Positions 36,186 through 49,098 of a stretch of 64,000 nt of DNA are shown piece by piece. The stretch comes from Oasisia sp. SBJ-2009. Its lineage: Eukaryota > Annelida > Polychaeta > Sabellida > Siboglinidae. Every line of letters starts with the position of its first letter. The stretch's first letter is position 1. The stretch covers positions 10,720,616-10,784,615 of the forward strand of contig OZ024867.1 of NCBI GenBank assembly GCA_964017155.1, written 5' to 3'. A program made the position numbers and the translations under genes. The notes under the pieces were generated by a model. It was not told where the DNA came from, made no database searches, and worked only from the letters and a program-made list of their open reading frames with translations.

Positions 36186-36190
36186 ACACA

Positions 36191-36233
<43 letters not shown>

Positions 36234-36274
36234 TCGCACGCACGCACGCACGCACGGGCGCGTGCGCGCACGCA

Positions 36275-36337
<63 letters not shown>
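36186..36337. repeat. (CGCA)n-(CA)n microsatellite
   Basis: About 105 bp of ACGC repeats then about 45 bp of CA, 28 bp from exon A2. Gives spurious Thr-His, Ala-Arg and Cys-Val frames. Confidence 0.97.
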
Positions 36338-36339
<2 letters not shown>

Positions 36340-36861
36340 TAAGGCCATGCGCGAGGCAGAGCGTTGTTTTATTTGTTGCTGTGCCAGCTCCTGTTATTCA
36401 TTGGTGTGTGCGTACATTAATTCATAATAAAATAAGTCACAGAAAAGTAACAGTTTCGTCTAGGAAAAGTCACAAAATACTGTTATTCAGACACTTTCTA
36501 GTTAATACAAATGTTTGGTCTTGCATACAGAGCACCTTAAATTCTTCTGAATCAAAGTAAGCGCACTACAATCAGAAACAAGGTAGTAAAATAATGTTAT
36601 TTTGGCTCCCAAGGAGACCTATTTAATTTGGGATACCTAGCTTGGATAAAGGACTTGCTTATCTGAGACAGACCTTCTCTAATACAGAAATGGAATTAGC
36701 AGGCTGGTACAGTCCAATTTTACTGCCCTGTACCCACAGGTGCTAATATGTGTAAATATTACTAAATATAGCCTGAGTGACCTCACATTGGCATTGCTGA
36801 TTTAATTTCATGATAACCAAGTTCAATGTATGTATCATAGCATTTGTTACAATATATTGGT

Positions 36862-36934
36862 TCTAATATCTTAATAAGTATTTAATAGCAACATTTAAGC
36901 TATTCTTGAGTGTTTGGCTGGTGTCTATCTAATG

Positions 36935-36991
<57 letters not shown>

Positions 36992-37058
36992 TTACATAAG
37001 ATAAACACCAGCCAACACTCAAGGATAGTTTAAATGTTGCTAATAAATACTTATTAAT
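36862..37058. mobile_element. foldback MITE with (TA)n loop
   Basis: Left arm (about 36870-36939, 'ttaataagtatttaatagcaacattt...gtgtttggctggtg') and right arm (about 36986-37057) are reverse complements over about 70 bp; the spacer is a pure TA microsatellite. A decayed relative lies at about 46330-46430 in cassette 3. Confidence 0.85.
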
Positions 37059-37147
37059 ATAATTGGGGTGATAAAATTATCCGTTTCGCATCCAAAACAA
37101 ACACTTGAATATTTCCCAGTAAAACAGGCACCATTCTGGTGTGTGTG

Positions 37148-37229
<82 letters not shown>

Positions 37230-38515
37230 ATTTATTCCCTCCGACGCCTGTTATTTAGTGCGACAAACTAACAGATATTCGGAACTCAGGGGTGAGACAG
37301 GGGAGAGAGAAAAATAGAGGAAACATTTACATGGGGCATGTAAAATATATATTACACACACGGACACGCATACGCACACGCACACACACTCGCACACGCA
37401 CACGCACACGCACACGCACACGCACACGCACACGCACACGCACACGCACACGCACAAACACATCCATCTATTACTAAATAATTGGTCAATTTAACAGACA
37501 CATATCATAACTGATAAGCATACACTGTCACAATTAATGTTTAATTAATTATTTAATGTTAAATAAACTGTTTAAAAAATGTATTACCTAAAATAATTCC
37601 CATATTTGATAAGAACAAAATAATGCTAGAAAAAGTAAATGCAACAACAGTACCACCATTCGCTTTACATTAATTCCACATTGGGTTAATATGAATGAAA
37701 CCAATTCAGTCAAATTATTTTCTGTAATAAATAAATAAATGTAACTTCCGACAGATAGAGCTCCAACTTCGGCGGCGCCAGCGCCACTGTCAGTGACAGT
37801 GCGGGTCGCCAGCGGCCCTGGCCTATGCAGCGTAGCAACGCCAGCTCGACGTCGCCCCGGGCATTTCTTTCCCAATTCCCTGCCGCTTCCGCGGGTCCAT
37901 TGCGCGAATGAACAGCATCATGCAGACTGTTCATGCTACATCCCGCGCATTCAGCTTATTTGCGTTTATTAGGTCGTTTCTTTCTTTCAAATTGGTAAAC
38001 TATAAAGAACTTTCGTCGATCGGACGCCATAACACATTCAGGTCATTCATCTTGAAGCCGCACCGTGATTGGCTGGCGTTGTTACATAAGGTCAATTTTA
38101 AATAGCTACGTGGCCGCGATCACCTTATATGGTTCGCGTAAGGTCGGGCTGCCAAGCAACCGGCTGAGACAGTTTGTGATTGGATAGTTTCAAGGCACTT
38201 TCGACGCCGATAACTAATTTATGTACGGATGTCGTCGACTTTTGACTTCGGAAGCGTACGGAAGGGTTCATTTCCAACAAGAAGATACCAAACATGGCCG
38301 CTTTGCAAGGAGCAATGTATACGTTTGAGCGCGCTGAAAGTTGGCCCGTTTCCGTCGATTTATTATGCAAACTGCCGGAAAACGGCAAAAACCGGACAAA
38401 TCTCATCCCTGGGTACAATGTATATTATGTTACCCCAGAATGGTGCCTGTTTTTCTGGGAAATATTGAAGTGTTTGTTTTGGATGCGAAACTGATTATTT
38501 TATGTTCCCAATTAT
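37059..38515. mobile_element. 1.45-kb non-autonomous DNA element with ~80-bp TIRs
   Basis: Left end (about 37061-37139) and right end (about 38435-38513) are inverted repeats: AATTGGGG, then 'cgtttcgcatccaaaacaaacactt' and 'aaaacaggcaccattctgg'. Inside are a TA microsatellite (37150-37226), a CA/CGCA tract (37356-37456) and a GC-rich part (37755-37910). No transposase motif was found. The short open frames (for example minus 37588-37875) are not convincing genes. Confidence 0.75.
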
Positions 38516-39004
38516 AATAAAACAGTGTTTGTTATCGTTATCAAACTTATTGTAATGTACAACATTTGTAATCAATGAATTAAAACTTTACATTATTCAG
38601 TTAAATAATTTAAAAGCTAAACAACAAATAGTCGCAAATTTAATTAAAGAGTAATAATATAATTCGATATAAGGATAGTAAACCTAAAATGTATAGGTGC
38701 AATACATAATTAAGTAATATATTATACTAAAATCAATTATTCTCTTTCTATATGAAGACCGAAGTGAGCCACCTAACCAATTTGTTAAGCCATTTCGGGC
38801 AAAATATGCCAACATTGTAACTTCATACCTATTTCCTGTGTCCCTATTGACTATTTGATGTACACATAACGCGATATGCTAATGTGTAATTTATTTTACC
38901 ACTAGGTGCCAAATGATGTACTAAACACACACTTGATAAAGCACTGCTTTTTGTTTTAACAACCCCAAAGGGCATGCTTTCCGACCTCGCAGTATCGATG
39001 TAGC

Positions 39005-39480
39005 GCTTACATTTTTCCGGGGTTATAAACGTTCCGATTGACGTTTATGCGCATGCGGGATAAATATAAAATCATCAGTGTAGATCGAAAGAACAAAGCC
39101 GTTATGGTATAAGTACTACTGATTGTTCAGTAGGATGTGTATAAACTCTCAGAAATTTAGTTATAACAAATTAACAAGGGACAAACAAGTGTTGAAGCAT
39201 GTTTTGATAGCAAGCCCAACTAACGTGACTGTAGTGCGCCATAATCCGTGACAATTTAAACAAACGTAACGTTTTAATGTATTGAACGATATTTTAAGCA
39301 ATTCACTCTTCACAGCAATCGTCACAGGAGAGTTAATAACAGCCCGTGGCAGTTATGCCCAAACAAATGCTTTGTCGTGTTGTTGCACATTGATGGTTTT
39401 ATATATATATCGCACATGCACAGAAACGACAATCGGAAATTGTATAACAACCGTATCAATGTAAGCGCAACGTCACTTTG
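39005..39480. mobile_element. palindromic MITE, 'gcgcatgcgcagaaacg' family (cassette 2)
   Basis: The left end ('gatgtagcgcttacatttttccggggttataa') and right end (reverse complement, 'ttgtataacaaccgtatcaatgtaagcgcaac') form inverted repeats of about 80 bp. The interior has 'agtgcgccataatccgtgaca'. A copy sits at the matching place in cassette 3. Confidence 0.75.
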
Positions 39481-39545
39481 CGCCTGCTCAACTAATCTAA
39501 ACTATGTCCATCAGTTTATTCAGGGACACACTGCGTGGGTGAATT

Positions 39546-39569
39546 AATGCGCGCGCGTGCGCGCGTACG

Positions 39570-39605
<36 letters not shown>

Positions 39606-39608
39606 TGT
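39546..39608. repeat. (GCGT)n microsatellite
   Basis: Tetranucleotide tract about 50 bp from exon C2. The same tract is next to exon C3 (49005-49040). Confidence 0.95.
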
Positions 39609-39656
39609 GTATTAAGTACGTAAAACATCGATTACATTTTTTTATTTTGTCCTTAC

Positions 39657-39795
39657 GGTAACAGCTGAGTTTGTCCTCTGATTGGCGACCATTGCCGTGA
39701 ATGCACTAGCAAGTGCCATCCAGGCATTTGACTCGGATTGAGCCACAGTCGCCGTCTAGCACACATTTAGTTGGGACTTACGCCAAATTGTATCA
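39657..39795 (-). pseudogene. exon C2: damaged 6-cysteine module (frameshift and TAG)
   Basis: Homologous to C3 and C1 from acceptor (GTATTGCAG) to donor (GTAAGG), but 139 nt long, not a multiple of three. Compared with C3 it has 7 extra bases after the GGCG near the start and 3 fewer further on. In the cysteine frame (TKCVLDGDCGSIRVKC) a TAG at 39706-39708 replaces the residue between the two cysteines of C-x-C (Gln in C3). An alternative acceptor inside the insertion (GTAAG then TCCCAACT) would restore the entry phase but not remove the stop. Confidence 0.8.
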
Positions 39796-40835
39796 CTGCA
39801 ATACATAAATATATCGATATAGCATCTGCGTACTATTAGTGATATATGTTATTGTTTCTTTCAAACTTTATTAATAGTAAATATACACAAATATAGATAA
39901 ATGTATTACAAGACACGACGTTAATCTATGTAAGAAACGTTATTATTTCATGAATTCGCGCAAACAAGACGGCAAATCTTCTTCAACGTACATAACATCT
40001 TCAACTAACAGTAACATACGTGCGAATAGGTTAAATAATGCATACATCAATAATCCATCACAATAAAGGAACACCACATTTAGTAATCTGTAACATTGAT
40101 TGGGAGTTGTAAAATCACTGCTCTAGTGTCACATATGTCAAGCGGATTAAAAGGTGTCCGACAAGGGAACTGAATGTGAATGTATTGATGTGTTTGACTT
40201 TGTCGGCGGAATGCGAATTTATTTTTATTGATGTTACGTGTTTTAATGCATTAGTACACTGCAAAAGTATCCTTTGAAGTCTGAGACACATATATGGTAG
40301 TACTAGTAACATACTTCACACCTGACGGAAGGCGTTCGCAGATGTGTCTTGATCATAACATTTACTAATTATTTATTTTAGAAACGTATGTCATCGTTGC
40401 ATAAATTCCATATTGGTAATACTCTCGAACATACCTATTCTTTGTTAACAATGGCTCAGGCCGGAGATAATGAACATTCCACATCAATCGATAGGCCCTA
40501 GTCTTGATTGAATAGAACAAAACTACATTGACATTGGGCAGATATCATACCAGTATTTCCATCTACTCAATTTTTTTCTGTTATGCTCATGACTGGTCGT
40601 CCGACCATTTATCGCACTTCTGCGATTATTAGGTCACGCTTCACGTATTCCGTGCACATTGCCTTTTAAGTTATGAACACATGATTTATAACGTTGTTAC
40701 AGCTGCGAATATTAAGGAGTAGTATGTACGTCTTACGACATTTTCGTGATGTCGAAATTACTCTTTGAAAGTTTGACGCGGGATGTGAGAACACTTTAGT
40801 CTTTGTGAACACGACCATCAACAACGATATCACCT

Positions 40836-40895
40836 TGCGCAGTGAATAGAGCATCTTACAAGTAACCCAGGTTCGAACCCTGTTCCACCTTCAAT
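40836..40895 (+). mobile_element. tRNA-like SINE head (cassette 2 copy)
   Basis: Contains 'agtgaatagagcatcttaca' (A-box side) and 'cccaggttcgaaccctg' (B box), then 'ccttcaatattgtgaaagtggc'. Shared in position and sequence with 52.24 kb. Confidence 0.7.
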
Positions 40896-41042
40896 ATTGT
40901 GAAAGTGGCAGTATTGAATGTGTATGTGTTGGTCGATATATCACGATGTAATATGTGTTTGTTTCACAACAAAGAACACTATGACATATGCTATTCAAAC
41001 GTTTGTCACAGGAACGTTAATGCACTGGAGGTGTTGACTTAC

Positions 41043-41183
41043 GTGGTATGCATTTGCCTTGTTTAGAGAAAAAGTAGTTTTCTTTGCAAAGACATTTCGA
41101 AAATCCACATTCTTTAAAAGTCCAGCATGCGGCCTTATCAAATTTGCAGTCCGTGGTTTTGTCACAAACAACAAACATTGCAC
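41043..41183 (-). CDS. exon D2: 7-cysteine EB-like module
   Basis: 141 nt, phase 1-1; acceptor TATAGTACAG, donor GTAAGT. Pattern C-x5-C-x6-C-x5-C-x4-C-x-C-x11-C with CDKTTDCKFDKAACW and KECGFSKCLCKEN. Open and very similar to D3, unlike exons B2 and C2 of the same cassette, which are broken. Confidence 0.85.
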
Positions 41184-41203
41184 CTGTACTATAATTAATG
41201 GAG

Positions 41204-41211
<8 letters not shown>

Positions 41212-41282
<71 letters not shown>
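41212..41282. repeat. (TA)n microsatellite
   Basis: Next to D2. The same intron position beside D3 holds a (GT)n tract (52960-53078), so the repeat type switched between duplicates. Confidence 0.95.
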
Positions 41283-41284
<2 letters not shown>

Positions 41285-41715
41285 CATCACAACGTGTACT
41301 ACAAGTAACGATGTAATGTATACATGTTACCATCACATGTGTGCACTCCAGATAACATTATATGTCTTACATGCCATTTTATAATAATCTTACAAAGCAC
41401 TTGGAGTAATAAAATGTAGCAAAGAAACTAAGCATCACTTTACGTCGACACGATTATTAAAATACATGAACAAGTAAAATAAGCAATGTTGCTTCATTCC
41501 AATTGTGACATTGTATAATGTACTTAGACATGTAATTGTATACATGTACTTTTATGTTTGCTGATTAGTTTATGCACACACCATTATGTAACAATAAAAG
41601 CTAACAAAGCTATTATATCGCGAACGCCACAGTCAAAAAAAGTATTAGCATGATGGCCCAATACAGTTGCTACCGTGTATCATTGTTATTATATGTCAGT
41701 TAATATCGAACTCAC

Positions 41716-41739
41716 CCCCTCCCGCTTTCTTGATAAGCG
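41716..41739 (-). CDS. 24-nt micro-exon (m1 type)
   Basis: Minus strand: acceptor TTTCTTTTTTTCAG, 24 nt, donor GTGAGT. Phase 1-1, reading LIKKAGG. Paralogue of 32356-32379. No 30-33-nt partner is found between it and D2; the homologous intron stretch appears deleted in this cassette. Confidence 0.75.
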
Positions 41740-41821
41740 CTGAAAAAAAGAAAGTTCGTCTGTTACCTAATTGAACTAAGCGGGTGGCGCGATCATGGCA
41801 CGAGAGTGGGGCGAAACCGAC

Positions 41822-43902
41822 ACAACATGTGTTTATTTCGAAAAACAATATTAGTACCCTGGGTGGCATAGTTCAATAGATATGTTTTAAAATGGGGGCT
41901 TTGATAACAGAAAAGGTCAAACATAAATTATTTTGCTATCGCTGACAGTAAAAACGTGTTTTGGTTCTAAAATGATCGGTGCACGAGGATCAATTTTATA
42001 AATATTAATAAAACAGATATTTGGCAGCAATCTAGAAAAATGGCCGCAATGTCTTCCAGGGCGTAATCTGAGATGACCGTATGTCATGATATTTTTGATA
42101 GCTATAAGTATGTGCCACATGTCATGCTTTTATCGGAAAATGCGCAATTCATCCATATATCGCTAGGCTAGAATTGATTTCCGAAAATAATATTAAAAAC
42201 AAACAGTGGACAACTATCCGAAAATTTGGACCCGTTATTTCACGTCTGTCACACTGAATTTTTCTGGGGAAAGTATGTTCTGGACACGTTGCGTCTGTCA
42301 CACGTTGAATGACTAACATGCTCGTTGTTACCTTGGAAACAGGAATCTGGGTGAAAAGTCCAGTATATGTTTCCTTTGGAAGACCAATTATATAATGTGT
42401 ACATAAACAAATTGCACTAGTTGTGTAAATTAAGTTCTATAGTCATAGCTACCTGTTACGTTTGGTCTTTATATACGATACTAACAGATGCCTGCTTCTG
42501 GAAAGTTTACTCCACTGCAGTGTTTGTTTGTGGTATGTATCCGCATCATTCCACTATTGCTACCGGCTGAAAATGTTCTTGTCAGAAGTGCCAAACAAAA
42601 GCGAATTGCAGTAGTCTAAGCGTGACGTAATATTTCCATTCAAAACACGCTCTACTCTTGAGTGTGGCAGGCACCGGTGGATTTGGCCAATGTGGTGTAA
42701 GTGCAGTGACGAAGTAACCATAACCATAACCATAATATTTATTGACCCCAAATAGGCATATCATTGGTTGAAAGTACATACATTTTGTTACTACATTTAT
42801 ACAAGCATATATCCACACATTATGTCATGTTCACGTACTAATATAAGTATATACGGCTGGCCTACAATGCATACACATGTGTGCATTTATAGTAATTCTT
42901 GTTGTACCAAAATGAAAACCCACAATCGTATACAATTTATAAAATGGGGTCAGTAGCTCCTATTAAGACAATAACATATGAACGCAATTTCCTTTCAACT
43001 TTGTGCATTGGTAGTCAAGTAATGGAAGCCAACGTTCACCTGAATGATTGTTTTCCGCCATACTAAAAAAAACGTCAACCGTCAACTATGCAACGGGAAC
43101 ATTCTGACCTGCTGCAATGTATTGAAGAACAATTGCCAAAACGTAACAATGCCAGCTTAGAAAGAGAAGCCGATGTGGCCACAATTGACTGTACAACTCT
43201 TGTTGAATATCCTGTAGCATGTCGTGTATGAAACATTCGACGAGTGAAAATGTAGCTATGCTTATGATATACACATCGGAAAACAGTTGATCTATTATGT
43301 TTGGTCGTGTTGATGTAATTACTAATGTTACCTGTACATACATGGCAGCATCAAGTCCACCTCATGGGTAAGATCCTGGAAGGGGACGAGAAGACAAGTC
43401 CAGCGTCGTAAAACGTTGCTAGCAAATTGGCCAGAATGTGTGCCAGAGAAAGAAAAAAAACAATACTATTTCAGCAGTTTACTTAACTATATACTGGCGA
43501 ACCATTTCCTGACAAGGCGATGATTGCACATTGTGACGATAGTATTATATGTAATTATATACCCGTGCTAACTGTCAGTTTTCTCGCATCCTTGATTGTG
43601 AACGTCTTATGGTATCACTGGGAATTGGTGACAATACGGTGACGCAACTATTACTGCTTATATGCTTGTTCTCTATATCTCAAGTGCATAGTGTTGACAC
43701 CTTCACGCAAACATGAAGAAATAAAGACAACATTGCTAGACAGATTGCTCCTCCCAAGAAAATAAACCAATACTGTCGCTTATTTTGTAAACAAATGTAA
43801 CATTTTTACATATACCTTATCACAATTATATTTTCGTTTGCAATTTATGAGTAACCAACATTATTATATTAGATAATACATGTGTATATTTCGAAATATA
43901 CA
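41822..43902. repeat. intron segment, inverted counterpart of 32454-34788
   Basis: See the cassette-1 copy. Here the left junction reads 'gcgaaaccgacacaacatgtgtttatttcgaa' and the right junction 'tacatgtgtatatttcgaaatatacacatg', so a similar near-palindromic block flanks both ends. Confidence 0.85.
42560..42760 (-). mobile_element. LINE fragment (post-RT region)
   Basis: Minus strand reads HHIGQIHRCLPHSRVERV then NGNITSRLDYCNSLLFG, a characteristic motif of L2/CR1-like ORF2 proteins. A hexamer-like (CCATAA)n tract at about 42717-42735 resembles a 3' tail rearranged next to it. Confidence 0.65.
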
Positions 43903-44175
43903 CATGGTATTAGCGACAGTTTGATATGTGACTTTAGTATTGTTTTGTGACACTTATTTCACAAGCGGACACCAAAATTAAATATGCCCATACACTTAGC
44001 ATGTTCCAATAACAACTGTCACGTTTGAGTGAATGTAAGTTTTCCTATGTATCACTTTTATACATGTTACTGTTGATCTTCTGCGACATTCGTATCTGCC
44101 AGTTTTATTGTTGATGAACATTGATTCTTCAACAGGAAGAAAAAAGGTCAACACACAAAAGCATGTCATGGTTAC

Positions 44176-44280
44176 CTGATACGCAGAAGACGTCGTCTTT
44201 CGAACAACGAGAGCACTGTAAATTACTGTCACAATGATCGTTTGAATTCAAGCAGCGGCCGCCAGCTTTTATCGGAGTTA
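44176..44280 (-). CDS. exon B3: 5-cysteine EB/EGF-like module
   Basis: 105 nt, phase 1-1; donor GTAACC, acceptor 'ccccgaattgttttttag'. Pattern C-x6-C-x5-C-x2-C-x6-C (GGRCLNSNDHCDSNLQCSRC, ending FCVS). Intact; it is the reference that shows B2 is broken. Confidence 0.85.
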
Positions 44281-45365
44281 CTAAAAAACAATTCGGGGAA
44301 AATGTTTGAGACAAATAATAATCATCAGATATTAGTCTCGCATATTAAACAAATACCGATGCTAGATTTGCTCCCATATCAGTACAATAGCAGATAGTGT
44401 ATTTAAATATGAACGGGTATATCAACACACATATGTAAATGCGTGCTTATTTGCGTAAGTATGACACACATATACATACACACATATACATACATGCATA
44501 CCCAAATATACGTACATACATATGGACGTACATGCATTCTTGTGTTTATGTATGTGTGGGTCTGTGTGATTGCATGTATGTGAACGTACACAAACATGTT
44601 TGTCTACGCAAGCGTGTATTATTACATACATGTATTCATGTATGTATGCCTGCAGTCAGAATTGATGACTTGTATAAAGTACATCAATGATATATATTAA
44701 AAAAATATGTCAAATGTCTCATATTTATCACGGTATATAACATGTATGGAATATGTATGCGCCTCTTGATACTATTAGCTATCACCGGGCAATACTCACA
44801 TATATGGAGCAAATTGTATTGCATACATCTATATCACATTTATAAAGCCGACAAATAATGCAATTAGCCCTGTATACGAATTGCATCTGACGGAGTTGTC
44901 CAGGTCGCGAATTATTACCATCAGCAAATCACATAATGATTATTGCTACTCAAAATTTGCTAAGGATCACACAATGTTTGTAATAGAACAACATTGAAAT
45001 GGCAGCCATCCAGAGACTCATTGAAAGCATGACACGCCGTTGTCATGCTGTGTTTTCATCACGTGTGTCACACACAAGCTACTGATAGTTGTTGCTGCTG
45101 GTAATTGAACTGATTGGGACATTTTCATGACTTGGAGTAACATTCTAAAACCTCCATTTTGGGGGGTCTGCTTCTTTGATGACAGAACGGATGTTACCTA
45201 TTGTTCACATTTGGTATATAGCAATGAAATTCATGAAATAAACATGTCCTTGAATACATGCAGTTTTTAGTTGTTGTGTGATACGCATGCCGTAAAATAT
45301 AATACTGCCCTAAATAATGATCCTAGCAAAAGGTGAGTAGTATAGGTTAGCGAATGGAAACTTAC

Positions 45366-45542
45366 CAGATTTAGGGATGCATTTAGTGCGACGTCTCTTT
45401 ACAACACCTCCGAGGTACTTGTCGTAATGCATGTTGGTGGAAGTGACACGGACCGTATCGGGAGGACACATGCATGTTCCGTTTACACAGCTGTGAAGTA
45501 CTGGACATTCGAAGTCTTTCGAGCAAGACTCGCCTTCTAGGC
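45366..45542 (-). CDS. exon A3: 6-cysteine EB/EGF-like module
   Basis: 177 nt, phase 1-1; acceptor GTGCTTCCAG, donor GTAAGT. Pattern C-x5-C-x5-C-x4-C-x-C-x28-C: LEGESCSKDFECPVLHSC, VNGTCMCPP (N-x-T sequon) and TKCIPKS. Upstream intron has a CA tract (45588-45640) followed by 'taaggccatgcgcg', also present beside A2. Confidence 0.85.
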
Positions 45543-46426
45543 CTGGAAGCACAACATTGTGCATTTTGTATACACACGCGCATACTCAAGCTCGCACACA
45601 CACGCGCGCACACACAAACACACACACACACACACACACTAAGGCCATGCGCGGGGCACTCTATTTTTTATTTGTTGCTATGCCAGATCCTGTCATTCAT
45701 TGGTGTGTGCATACATTAATTCACATTAAAGAAGTCATAGACAAGTAACAGTTTTGTCTAGGGAAAGTCACAGACAATAAGTTCAGAAAATACTGTTATT
45801 CAGACACTGTCTTGTATATACAAATGTTTGGTCTTGCATACATAGCACCGCAAACTCTTTTGAATCACTGACAAGTGAACCCACCACAATCATAAATAAG
45901 GTAGCAAAATTAGTTTATTGTGGCACAGCTCGCCACAGATGACCCTTTTGTACATATTCATGGCAATGATGAAAGACCTAGCTGACAGTCAAATTGCATT
46001 GGATTATCCCTGTAACATCGGTATCACCATTTACCAGGCTGCTCTGTTTTGCTAGGCTGGGTGATGTTTGACATATTTGGGATACCTGGCTTGGACAAAG
46101 GGCTTGCTTATCTGAGACAGACCTTCTCTAACACAAAGAGGGAATTAGCAGGCTGTTACTGCCCAATTTTTCTGCCCAGTACCCACTGGTGCAAATATGT
46201 GTAAATATTACTATATAAAGCCTGAGTGACCTCACATTGGCATTGCTGACTCTTTGCAGAAATTTAGTTTCTTGATAACCATGTTCAATGCATGTATCAT
46301 AGCATTTGCTACACTATATTGGTTCTAATATATTAATAAGTGTTTACTAACAAAATGTAAACTATTCTTCAGTGGCTCAAATACAGATTTCACTTAATGG
46401 CTGATTGTGGACTCGTGTCTATTTAA

Positions 46427-46979
<553 letters not shown>

Positions 46980-47599
46980 TACTACAAAGTAATATGAATG
47001 TCTTGTAGGATATCCAATTACCTAGTCTGGAAAGCTGTCAAACAACAAAAGTGTACAGCAATTGAAAATCCTGGCGTGGGAAACCTCTCCTTCCCTTCAG
47101 CAAATAGTTCTGGTCACTTTGCACCAATGAGCTGGTGTTTACAAATTGGTCAAGTTAGAACACATATAATAAATATGTGTCATCAATGATAACACCGGAG
47201 AATCAAGATCGCTGGTGTGGCGATAATTAACTGCTAAATCAAAAAGGAAAAAAGCCAGGAAATTAGAGGAAAAATGACGAAACATTACAACGTTCAAATC
47301 TACAGGATTTTTCTTTTAATTCACCATACAATATGTTAAATGTGTGGATATTTACGGGGTAATTTGTATTTCCCTATCTGGAAACTGAAACATTTTTGTC
47401 AGCTAAGTCATATGGTACCGTTTGGGTTTGTAAATAAATCAATAGCGCATGTTCCTCCTTCGAACCCGAATTGGATCCTTTTCAGAGCCACAATACATAC
47501 TATTCACCTTGCCGTAATCCACATTCTAAATTCCCTGTGCCCTGGCCATATCCAAACGGCATCTTTCATTCACCTTTGCTATATTAACAACGTAATACA

Positions 47600-47813
47600 T
47601 TGCAACTGTGAGACAGTGTTCCGACGCCTGTTATGTTGTGTTACAAACTAACAGACAATCGCAACTATTTATATACACCAGAATGGTGCATGTTTTACTG
47701 CGAAATATTCAAGTGTTTCTTTTGGATGCGAAACGGATTCTTTTATGTCCTCAATTATAATTTCGCATCCAAAACAAACACTTGAATATTTCCAAGTAGA
47801 ACAGGCATCATTC

Positions 47814-47909
<96 letters not shown>

Positions 47910-48045
47910 TATGTATTCCCTCCGACGCCTGTTATTTAGTGCGACAAACTAACACACATTCGGAACTATTGATATTATATGGGAAATATTCAAGTGTTTA
48001 TTTTGGATGCGAAACGGAATATTGTTTGTCTCCAATTATAATAAA
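47600..48045. mobile_element. two short MITEs of the 'ttcgcatccaaaacaaacac' TIR family
   Basis: One copy's right end (47680-47760) meets another copy's left end (47758-47815) at 'aattataatttcgcatccaaaa', back to back. The second copy contains a TA microsatellite (47816-47906) and ends near 48040. Same family as the 1.45-kb element at 37.06-38.5 kb, with shared internal 'tccgacgcctgttatttagtgcgacaaactaac'. Confidence 0.75.
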
Positions 48046-48584
48046 ACAGTGTTTGTCATCGTTATCAAATTTATTGTAATATACACAATTTGTAATCAAT
48101 TAATTATTTCATGTAACTGTAGGATTTAATTTCATTATAATTTTGAATCACTAAGGACATTGATACTATATCGAAGCACGAATTCGTTTCGTGTCCGAAA
48201 TTACTCTGCGTATAAAAAGTACATAATTTGAGTTCCTCCTATTTTACCCGTATGTGGCATGGACAGTAGTGATTCATAAATATAACTGTAATGACATAAA
48301 CGCATATAATTCCATGAAGTAATTATACTAAAACAATGATTCTCATTCTATATGACGACCGAGGTGGGCCACCTAACCGATTGTTAAAGCCATTTCCCCA
48401 AAATATGCCAACATTGTAACTTCATACCTATTTCTTGTGTCATTGTGTTGCTACTGACTATTTGATGTACACATAACGCTATGTGCTTATTTGCAATTTG
48501 TTGTACCACCAGGTGCCAACGAATAGATTACACCCACTTGATAAAGCACTGTTTTAAAGGGCATGCTTTAAGAACCCGCAACAT

Positions 48585-48920
48585 CGATGTAGCGCTTATA
48601 TTTTTCCGGCGTTATATACGTTCCGATTGACGTTTTTGCCCATGCGCGATGAATGTAAAATCAGCAATGTGGAGCGAACGTTTTGATAGCAAGCAAAAAA
48701 GTCATTTAAACAAACGTTATATTTTTATGTATTGAACGACATTTGAAGCAACTCTTCACAGCCATCATCGCAGGAGAGTTAATAACAGCCCGTGACATTT
48801 ATACCAAAGATTGCTTTGTCGTTTCGCTGCACATTGATGTTTTTACATATATCGTGCATGCGCAGAAACGTTACTCGGAAAGTGTCTAACGACCGGACAA
48901 ATGTAAGCGCGTCTTCGCGT
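48585..48920. mobile_element. palindromic MITE, 'gcgcatgcgcagaaacg' family (cassette 3)
   Basis: Same ends and same place relative to exon C3 as the copy at 39.0 kb relative to C2. About 130 bp shorter, so one of the two has an internal indel. Confidence 0.7.
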
Positions 48921-49098
48921 TGCGCCTAGTCAACTAACCTAAACTGTGTCCATCAGTTTATTCAGAGGACACACTGGTGTGTACGTGCGTGGCTGAATTA
49001 ATGCGCGCGTGCGTGCGTGCGTGCGTGCGTGCGTGGGTGTGTATTAAGAGTATGTGTGTGCATCACACATCGATTAAGCGTTTTTATTTTGTTCTTAC

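Noticed and set aside
36090..36560. 156-codon plus-strand frame rich in Ala-Arg-Thr-His
   Set aside because: It runs through the CGCA/CA microsatellite and is antisense to exon A2, which has proper splice sites and cysteine pattern.
37588..37934. 95- and 74-codon minus-strand frames in GC-rich DNA
   Set aside because: Inside the 1.45-kb TIR element, overlapping in different frames, no conserved motif.
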